13,121 nucleotides of DNA, from positions 1 to 13,121 of the forward strand of contig WQXE01000049.1 in the NCBI GenBank assembly GCA_009784995.1, given 5' to 3'. The notes below the pieces were generated by a model. That model did not search any database and was not told the DNA's origin. It saw only the letters and a list, made by a program, of their open reading frames with translations. How positions within the stretch are numbered: position 1 is the first letter of the stretch; the number at the start of each line of letters is the position of its first letter. Origin of the DNA: Treponema sp. (GTDB lineage: Bacteria; Spirochaetota; Spirochaetia; Treponematales; Breznakiellaceae). Positions 7,959 through 13,121 of this stretch are shown here, piece by piece. The translations under genes and the position numbers were made by a program.

Positions 7959-10900
7959 TTAAAAAATATATATCTGTTTTATTTTTATTTTTCGCGGTAT
8001 CACTTCTTTACGCCGCTGATCTATTTTGGGAAGCGCCGGAAATTTTTCATTCAAGAGCCGGAACATTTCCCGTAAGCGCGCATTCGCAGGCTTTTTCTGT
8101 TGTAGCCTGGCAGGAAGTTTCACCTAACGGAAACGGAAGCGCGGTTTCGGGCGGAACCATCAATATAAATGTCGCGATTAAAGAAGTAGACGGACAGTGG
8201 ATACACAGGGGAACAATCGGAGGTCCTTACCGGTTTTTGGGAGCGGAGCCTTCAATTCTTTCAATAGCGGTTGATAATCAAAACAGAATAGTTATAGCCG
8301 CCGCCGCGGGAGACGCTCAAACCGAAATACTTGTTTCTACTGACAGGGGAAGGAGTTTTTCTAAACAAACAATTAATCTTGGAGCGGAAAACTCGGTAGC
8401 TCCCCGTATCTTTGTCCGCGCTGACGGAGGATTTTTACTTTTTGTTACAAGGGGCCGGGCGGAATCCCTTTCAATTTATTATTCAAGATCTTATGACGGA
8501 TTAAACTGGTCTAATTTTGAGCCTTTTGTAAGAGAAACCGCTTTAACACTTAACTTTCTTCCAACACACGCAGGTGTTGAGATTCCAATAATACCGCGCG
8601 ATGAAGAATCTGTAGGATACAGTATTTATAGAGATGTTGTATTTTTTCAGTCTCGTATAATGGGAGCGGAAGAACTGCCGGCATTCCAGCTCTTTTATAA
8701 AACAAGCGATGACGGAGGCAGAACGTGGACAGAGTCAAGGCGTTTTACAACATTTAACGATCCTATAATGGAAACACAGGCTTCGGCAAACAGTTTTGAC
8801 AATCAAAGACCTCATTTATCAAGATACGGCGAAAATTTATTTTTGGTATGGGAAAGGCGTTTTTCCACCCAATCGCCTCATATTTACAGTGTAATGATCA
8901 ATTCATTGGGAAACAGAATAAGCGCTATTGAACGAATAAACGATGTAGAATCGTTTTGTCAAAACCCGATTGGTTTTATCTATAATAACACGCCTAATGT
9001 TGTATGGTTCGATAACCGCAATGGAAACAACAGGGTATTTTTAGCTCAAAGAGAATTTTTAAGCTGGATTAACACACCCTTATCAAGCGCTTCGGCGGAA
9101 TCATCTTTCGCGAGACCAATTGTATGTTATGACGGAACATATATTTTCTGGCAAACCACAGTACGGGATTCAAACCGCATTTATATGCTCGCGCCGGATT
9201 CTTCCTGCGATAGTCCCGTAGTAACAGCGCTTAATTTTACGCCTTCACAAGCCAGCAGAGCGGAAAGGGTACGTATGTCATGGAATGTACCTGCTGATAC
9301 TTCGGGTATCGCGGGATTTTCATGGGCATGGAGTCAGGATATAAACGAAGAGCCACAAAAAGAAATAATGATTTTTAACACAGGAAATATACAGGATCGC
9401 ACACTTGAACATCACGCTAACGCGGATGGCGAATGGTATTTTACTGTACGGGCTTTGGATTACGCGGGCAACTGGTCAGATCCGGGCAGGGTTTTGTTCT
9501 ATAGAAAGGGTTATCCGCCGGGTCAAGTAACAATCATTGAACCAGAACTTGACGACAGGGGTTTTTTACTTTCCAGCAGTTTTGAAATGTCATGGGAGCC
9601 GTCAGATGATCCTTACGTCGCGGGATATACCTGGACATTACAATTCCTTGGAGCGAATGAAAACGCTTCTATATTTTCTCCTCCGCAAAACATAATGGGA
9701 ACAGAGACATCGACAAGTTTTATAAATCAGGATAATGGTTTATGGGCGTTTACAGTTTCCGCGATTGATCAAGCGGGAAATATCGGACCGCCATCAAGTT
9801 TAATTATAAGAAACAATAAATTTATTCCATTTACAAGCGTAACATATATCGACGCGAATCAGGATGAACAGGGAGTACTTTCGGTAAGAATTGTAGGAAG
9901 AGGTTTCTCCGCGGGCGGACGCGTAACATCGGTAGTATTACAGCAGGAAGGACGCCCTGATGTATATATAGAAAACTTTAATATTGTATCTGATCGTGAA
10001 ATTACATTTATGTCAGAAGATACGGACGAAGGCCGTTACAGAATAAGACTTGAACATTCAGTTAGAGGATGGTACATAGCCGATTCATTTATTCCTGTCG
10101 CGAGAACAGGAACTGTAAAGTTCGGCGATTACTCAAGTCAATGGAGACCTTCATGGTTAATCCGGTCTGGCGCGTTATTTACATTTAACCCGATTACAGC
10201 GCTAGCGGTGTTATTAATAATTTTCTGCGCGCTTGGAATAATCGCCGCGATTCGAGGAATAGGCACAGTATTTACAGAAAGCGCGGCAATCAAACAGGAA
10301 GCGCAAGCAATTATCACAGGAGATTTTATGCCATCAGAAAAAAAACAAAAAATAGTGCGGATATATAAAAAAGGAAGGGGACTTAGATTCAAACTCGCCT
10401 CTTTTACCATTGGGCTTGTTCTCCTTGTAATTATAATGATTTCAACACCAATGTATATATTGATGACTAATACCCAGCAGGAAACCTTACTGAAAAGTTT
10501 GTGGGACAGGTCTAACGTTCTTCTTGAAGGTATATCGTCGGGAGTAAGAGCGCACATGCCGCGCGCGATATCATCCGGCGGAGACGAAGGTGTATTGGAT
10601 TTAATGTTCCTGCCCGCTCAATCCGCTTCAATTCCGGAAGCGAAATATATAACCATTACAGGTTATGGAATAAATTCGATACACACTGATCATGTTTGGG
10701 CGTCAAACGATCCAAATATTGAATCTAAAATAGATACTGTCGAACTGCGGCTTGGTGTATCAAGATATAACGATGAACATAAAGAATACTTTGATGAAGA
10801 AAGCATCGAGTTTAACCGGCTCGCTCAGGAAAAAGCGGGAGAACTAGCGGGAAGCATAAGAGACCTTTTCGCGGAAGGTATAGCGATAATGGATCGTTTT

Positions 10901-12547
10901 GACGATGAAGCGGAACGTCTGCGACATGATATTCAGGTAACAATTAACGACAGACAAATGAGGCTGAATGAAATGCTTTCAGAAATTTCCAGAGACATGG
11001 GATCGTATCCTGAATTCTCGCTGGACAGTATTTCCGGTTACGGAAACAGAACTTATATTTTCTATAAACCCGTTTTATTCCGATCAGGGGCGGACAACAA
11101 TTTCTTCAGAGGTTTAATAAGGCTGGAAGTAAGCACAGATATAATTATTGACGCGATTAATTACGGACAGGTAATTCTTCTGCGTACAATCGGAATTGTA
11201 GCGTTAATAGTTTTATTAATCGGAGTAACCGGCGCTTTTATTTTCTCTACTGTAATCATCATACCAATCAGAAAACTTGTAAAACACATCGAAATTATCC
11301 GTGATACAGAAGACAAAACAAAATTATCGGGAACGGATATTACAATAAAAACAAAAGACGAAATCGCGATACTTGGAAATACAATCAATGACATGACAGC
11401 AGGTCTTGTAAAAGCGGCTCTCGCGGCGTCAGATCTAAGCATCGGTAAGGAAATACAAAAGAAGTTTATTCCGCTGGAAGTAGACAATCAGGGTAACAAA
11501 CAATCGTATGGTTTTAAACATACGCCAAACCTCAATTTCTTTGGTTACTACGAAGGAGCCAAAGGCGTATCGGGAGACTACTTTGATTACAAAGATCTGG
11601 ACGGCCGTTATTACGCGATGATAAAATGCGACGTAGCTGGAAAAGGAATTCCCGCCGCGCTTATCATGATTCAGGTAGCGACAATGTTCCTTAACTATTT
11701 TAAACAATGGAAACCAAACGCGAAAGGAATGCGCATAGAGGAAGTTGTTTATCAGATCAACGACTTTATCGAAACGCTCGCGTTTAAAGGACGCTTCGCC
11801 GCCTTTACATTGTGCCTCTTTGATTCGCAAACAGGAGTAGTACGTTTTTGTAACGCGGGCGATAATGTTGTCCATTACTATGACGCTTCCGAACAAAAAT
11901 TAAAAGCCGTAACATTGCCGCAAACCCCCGCGACAGGAGTACTACCCAACTTTATGATAGAAACTACAGGCGGTTATAGTGTACAAACTATCCAGATTGA
12001 TAAAGGCGACATATTATTGCTTTACACTGACGGTATTGAAGAAGGAAAAAGAAGATTCCGTGATAATAATTTTAAAGAAATTATATGTGAAGCCGGACCT
12101 GTAGACACACCGCATGAAAATCATCTTTGCGGACAAGCGGACGAAGAAATGGGTCCTGACCGTGTAGAAGCAATCATTAACGCTGTAATGGCGCGTGAAA
12201 CATATACTTTGCGTAAATATCACAACCCGGAAGAAATAAAAAGCGGCAGCGGCGATTTACAGTTTGATTTTTCATCGTGCGAAGGACGGGTAGAAGATGT
12301 AATCATGGCGTTAATAGCTGTAGAAAAAATGTTCCGCTGTTATAAACCCGAAAACGCGGGCGAAGATTCGCGGGTATTGGTAGAAAAAAAAGTTGACGAA
12401 TTCCTTAAAAATCACTTTTTACAGTACAGACGTTACTGCTCGCATACTCGTGAATATCCTGAAAATCCGGCATATATGTATTATACTCATGTTAAGGAAG
12501 ACGAGCAGTACGACGATTTAACAATACTTGGAATAAAAAGGAAATAA
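7955..12547 (+). CDS. Giant multi-domain transmembrane SpoIIE-type (RsbU-like) PP2C phosphatase
   Basis: A 1530-residue receptor. In order: signal peptide 1-20; sialidase-like propeller about 22-415 with Asp-box-like repeats at 128-135, 177-185 and a perfect one at 251-258 (SDDGGRTW); two FnIII-like domains 418-517 and 521-620 that resemble each other (MSW..., FTV.A.D.AGN); IPT/TIG-like domain 624-715; membrane segment 741-766; basic cytoplasmic stretch 767-814; membrane segment 815-837; periplasmic sensor 838-1073; membrane segment 1075-1104; HAMP about 1100-1155; SpoIIE PP2C domain 1160-1530. The phosphatase metal ligands look complete: Asp1208 (SGDYF), Asp1226 (CDVAGKG), Asp1359 (YTDG) and Asp1520/Asp1521 (DDLT). 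Family members dephosphorylate STAS anti-anti-sigma factors; the partner here is unknown. No sialidase catalytic motif is evident. About 160 residues separate the last two metal motifs, which is unusually long. It overlaps the upstream gene by ATGA. Confidence 0.92.
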   Translation: MIKKYISVLFLFFAVSLLYAADLFWEAPEIFHSRAGTFPVSAHSQAFSVVAWQEVSPNGNGSAVSGGTININVAIKEVDGQWIHRGTIGGPYRFLGAEPSILSIAVDNQNRIVIAAAAGDAQTEILVSTDRGRSFSKQTINLGAENSVAPRIFVRADGGFLLFVTRGRAESLSIYYSRSYDGLNWSNFEPFVRETALTLNFLPTHAGVEIPIIPRDEESVGYSIYRDVVFFQSRIMGAEELPAFQLFYKTSDDGGRTWTESRRFTTFNDPIMETQASANSFDNQRPHLSRYGENLFLVWERRFSTQSPHIYSVMINSLGNRISAIERINDVESFCQNPIGFIYNNTPNVVWFDNRNGNNRVFLAQREFLSWINTPLSSASAESSFARPIVCYDGTYIFWQTTVRDSNRIYMLAPDSSCDSPVVTALNFTPSQASRAERVRMSWNVPADTSGIAGFSWAWSQDINEEPQKEIMIFNTGNIQDRTLEHHANADGEWYFTVRALDYAGNWSDPGRVLFYRKGYPPGQVTIIEPELDDRGFLLSSSFEMSWEPSDDPYVAGYTWTLQFLGANENASIFSPPQNIMGTETSTSFINQDNGLWAFTVSAIDQAGNIGPPSSLIIRNNKFIPFTSVTYIDANQDEQGVLSVRIVGRGFSAGGRVTSVVLQQEGRPDVYIENFNIVSDREITFMSEDTDEGRYRIRLEHSVRGWYIADSFIPVARTGTVKFGDYSSQWRPSWLIRSGALFTFNPITALAVLLIIFCALGIIAAIRGIGTVFTESAAIKQEAQAIITGDFMPSEKKQKIVRIYKKGRGLRFKLASFTIGLVLLVIIMISTPMYILMTNTQQETLLKSLWDRSNVLLEGISSGVRAHMPRAISSGGDEGVLDLMFLPAQSASIPEAKYITITGYGINSIHTDHVWASNDPNIESKIDTVELRLGVSRYNDEHKEYFDEESIEFNRLAQEKAGELAGSIRDLFAEGIAIMDRFDDEAERLRHDIQVTINDRQMRLNEMLSEISRDMGSYPEFSLDSISGYGNRTYIFYKPVLFRSGADNNFFRGLIRLEVSTDIIIDAINYGQVILLRTIGIVALIVLLIGVTGAFIFSTVIIIPIRKLVKHIEIIRDTEDKTKLSGTDITIKTKDEIAILGNTINDMTAGLVKAALAASDLSIGKEIQKKFIPLEVDNQGNKQSYGFKHTPNLNFFGYYEGAKGVSGDYFDYKDLDGRYYAMIKCDVAGKGIPAALIMIQVATMFLNYFKQWKPNAKGMRIEEVVYQINDFIETLAFKGRFAAFTLCLFDSQTGVVRFCNAGDNVVHYYDASEQKLKAVTLPQTPATGVLPNFMIETTGGYSVQTIQIDKGDILLLYTDGIEEGKRRFRDNNFKEIICEAGPVDTPHENHLCGQADEEMGPDRVEAIINAVMARETYTLRKYHNPEEIKSGSGDLQFDFSSCEGRVEDVIMALIAVEKMFRCYKPENAGEDSRVLVEKKVDEFLKNHFLQYRRYCSHTREYPENPAYMYYTHVKEDEQYDDLTILGIKRK
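10318..10330 (+). promoter_or_regulatory. Internal ribosome binding site and in-frame ATG (codon 792) in the phosphatase gene
   Basis: AGGAG (10318-10322) lies five bases before an in-frame ATG at 10328-10330. It is a better match to Shine-Dalgarno than the site of the gene's own start at 7955 (AGGCGA, seven bases away). Initiation here would make a 739-residue protein beginning MPSEKKQK with a basic N terminus, two membrane segments around the second sensor, HAMP and the full phosphatase, which is the standard layout of an RsbU-like receptor. I see no internal promoter, so the short form would come from the operon message. Confidence 0.45.
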
Positions 12548-12557
12548 GGGGGTATTT

Positions 12558-12884
12558 ATGAGTATGACATTTAGTGAAAGAATGAAAGATTTACTCGAAC
12601 AGGGCTGGGCGGCGTCAAAAGATTTTGCCATGAAAGCGGGAGCGAAAGCGCAAGATTTGGGAGAAAGAGGTTTGATAATGTGGGATATCAAACAATTTGA
12701 AATTCAGGCGCAAAAACTCCTTACCCGGCTTGGCAACGAAGTTTATATGACATTTACAGAAAAAAACCAGCAGGTTATTGAACGGGATTCACCGGAAATA
12801 AAAACACTATTGGACGAAATTACAGTTATAAAAGAACAAATCGAGAAAAAAGAAGTTGAACTAAAAAACCGAAGCCAGGTGTAA
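12558..12884 (+). CDS. Small helical protein, conserved-hypothetical type
   Basis: A 108-residue protein with no signal peptide or membrane segment. It starts 10 bases after the phosphatase stop and has a strong AAGGGGG ribosome site five bases before the ATG, so it is probably the last gene of the operon. The first 40 residues are an amphipathic, Ala- and Lys-rich helix. A more conserved-looking core follows at about 42-66 (WDIKQFEIQAQKLLTRLGNE, then VYMTF). Residues 78-104 form a short charged coiled coil (EITVIKEQIEKKEVELK). I do not recognise a named family. Position suggests a cytoplasmic accessory or regulator of the phosphatase, but nothing in the sequence proves this. A second ATG two codons downstream (12564) is possible but worse placed relative to the ribosome site. 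Confidence 0.8.
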   Translation: MSMTFSERMKDLLEQGWAASKDFAMKAGAKAQDLGERGLIMWDIKQFEIQAQKLLTRLGNEVYMTFTEKNQQVIERDSPEIKTLLDEITVIKEQIEKKEVELKNRSQV

Positions 12885-12900
12885 ATAAAGTTCATCCCTC

Positions 12901-12929
12901 TTGCATTTTTTCCTGATTTTTAGTAAAAA
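12901..12929 (+). promoter_or_regulatory. Weak candidate promoter for the tRNA
   Basis: TTGCAT (12901-12906) and TAAAAA (12924-12929) are separated by 17 bases, each only partly matching consensus. Transcription would start near 12936, leaving about 33 bases before the tRNA. The candidate overlaps an inverted repeat, so it could be chance in AT-rich DNA. Confidence 0.22.
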
Positions 12930-12936
12930 TTAGGAA
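12910..12936. repeat. AT-rich inverted repeat after the small helical gene
   Basis: The arms 12910-12921 and 12925-12936 pair over 12 bases with one G-T wobble around an AGT loop; two more wobble pairs could extend it outward. It follows the operon's last stop by about 25 bases and may end or stabilise that message. No T-run follows on the plus strand, so it is not a classical intrinsic terminator. Confidence 0.4.
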
Positions 12937-12973
12937 GGCTCCAAAGTTTCAAAGAAACAGAGAGCTTTGGGCC
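12937..12973 (+). repeat. Nested hairpin reaching into the tRNA 5' end
   Basis: An inner stem GTTTC/GAAAC (12946-12950 and 12954-12958, loop AAA) sits inside an outer stem CCAAA/TTTGG (12941-12945 and 12966-12970). It can extend through GGC (12937-12939) with GCC (12971-12973) by bulging one T. The right outer arm includes the first bases of the mature tRNA-Lys, so in the precursor it competes with the acceptor stem. Confidence 0.35.
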
Positions 12974-13041
12974 GCTAGCTCAGTCGGTAGAGCATCGCCC
13001 TTTTAAGGCGGTGGTCGGTGGTTCGAATCCAGCGCGGCTCA
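12969..13041 (+). tRNA. tRNA-Lys (anticodon TTT)
   Basis: A 73-base cloverleaf can be drawn by hand. The acceptor arm is 12969-12975 with 13034-13040 (seven pairs, one G-T) and the discriminator is A13041. The D arm is GCTC/GAGC with an eight-base loop. The anticodon arm is TCGCC/GGCGG with loop CTTTTAA and anticodon TTT at 13002-13004, reading Lys AAA/AAG. The variable loop has five bases and the T loop TTCGAAT is canonical. The T stem (13017-13021 with 13029-13033) has a G-G mismatch at its second pair (13018/13032). CCA is not encoded. A strong terminator follows directly. Confidence 0.93.
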
Positions 13042-13043
13042 GA

Positions 13044-13084
13044 TAAAAAAGGAAATTCCGTTTTTAACGGGATTTCCTTTTTTA
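13044..13084. terminator. Strong bidirectional intrinsic terminator
   Basis: The arms 13044-13062 and 13066-13084 form a 19-pair stem with a single G-T wobble and a three-base TTT loop. The GC-containing centre (GGAAATTCCG side) is flanked by A-runs on the left and T-runs on the right, so it should work as a Rho-independent terminator on both strands. It starts three bases after the tRNA-Lys and would also stop the convergent minus-strand tRNA, if that is real. Confidence 0.88.
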
Positions 13085-13090
13085 AATTTA

Positions 13091-13121
13091 GAGACAAGCT
13101 GGATTCGAACCAATTATTCCG
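13091..13121 (-). tRNA. Possible 3' end of a convergent tRNA, cut by the right edge
   Basis: The minus strand carries a canonical T loop TTCGAAT (13109-13103) between ATTGG and CCAGC, followed by seven bases TTGTCTC that could be the 3' half of an acceptor stem, with T at 13090 as discriminator. Fifteen bases (TGGTTCGAATCCAGC) are identical to the T arm of the neighbouring tRNA-Lys. The outer T-stem pair is A-C and the next G-T, so the arm is imperfect. The anticodon lies outside the window. It may be a tRNA gene or a tRNA-derived fragment. Confidence 0.42.

Noticed and set aside
7955..9200. Active sialidase
   Set aside because: Asp-box repeats support only the propeller fold. The catalytic motifs of sialidases, such as the N-terminal Arg-Ile-Pro motif, are not visible.
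10271..10299. Internal promoter upstream of codon 792 of the phosphatase gene
   Set aside because: TTTACA resembles a -35 box, but no -10-like hexamer lies at a suitable distance.
10138..10557. Minus-strand open frame of 139 codons opposite the phosphatase gene
   Set aside because: It lies antisense to the membrane and linker part of a clearly coding frame and has no family resemblance, so it is a shadow of that gene.
11435..11896. Minus-strand open frame of 153 codons opposite the SpoIIE domain
   Set aside because: The plus strand encodes the conserved PP2C motifs here; the opposite frame shows no recognisable domain.
1..13121. Mobile elements, CRISPR arrays and prophage genes
   Set aside because: No transposase, integrase or phage motifs, and no regularly spaced repeats, were seen on either strand.

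Overview
The window looks like a chromosomal stretch of a spirochaete, most likely a Treponema. The evidence is a UPF0164/FadL-like outer-membrane protein, a DUF4912 gene beside a GH57/DUF1957 gene, and a large Treponema-style SpoIIE-type phosphatase. The DNA is AT-leaning but scattered with CGCG tetramers. This placement rests on protein family resemblance judged by eye, not on a search. I see no insertion sequence, phage gene, CRISPR array or origin, and no gene-free stretch above 300 bases.

Layout. (1) 1-427, minus: 5' part of a secreted hypothetical gene that runs off the left edge. (2) 487-1131, plus: RluA-family pseudouridine synthase, divergent from the first gene across a symmetric -10 box and probably leaderless. 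(3) 1212-3498, plus: a two-gene unit of a DUF4912 protein and a GH57-fold protein whose two catalytic acidic positions both read Asn. (4) 3522-4799, minus: UPF0164/FadL-like beta-barrel with a C-terminal TPR. (5) 4956-12884, plus, divergent from (4): an apparent three-gene operon encoding a 1000-residue exported helical repeat protein, a 1530-residue transmembrane receptor-phosphatase overlapping it by ATGA, and a 108-residue helical protein. (6) 12969-13041: tRNA-Lys(TTT), followed by a strong bidirectional terminator and what looks like the 3' end of a convergent tRNA cut by the right edge.

How the parts may work together. The receptor carries a periplasmic sialidase-like propeller, two FnIII-like domains and an IPT-like domain. 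These are followed by a membrane segment, a second periplasmic sensor between two more membrane segments, HAMP, and a complete SpoIIE PP2C phosphatase. With the co-translated periplasmic repeat protein and the divergent outer-membrane barrel, it could form an envelope-sensing module signalling through a STAS-type anti-anti-sigma partner, though no such partner is in the window. A consensus Shine-Dalgarno and ATG at codon 792 would release a conventional RsbU-like receptor from the same message. The second candidate for unusual biology is the GH57 pseudoenzyme paired with DUF4912, which could be a glycan-binding or regulatory pair. Both are inferences from sequence.
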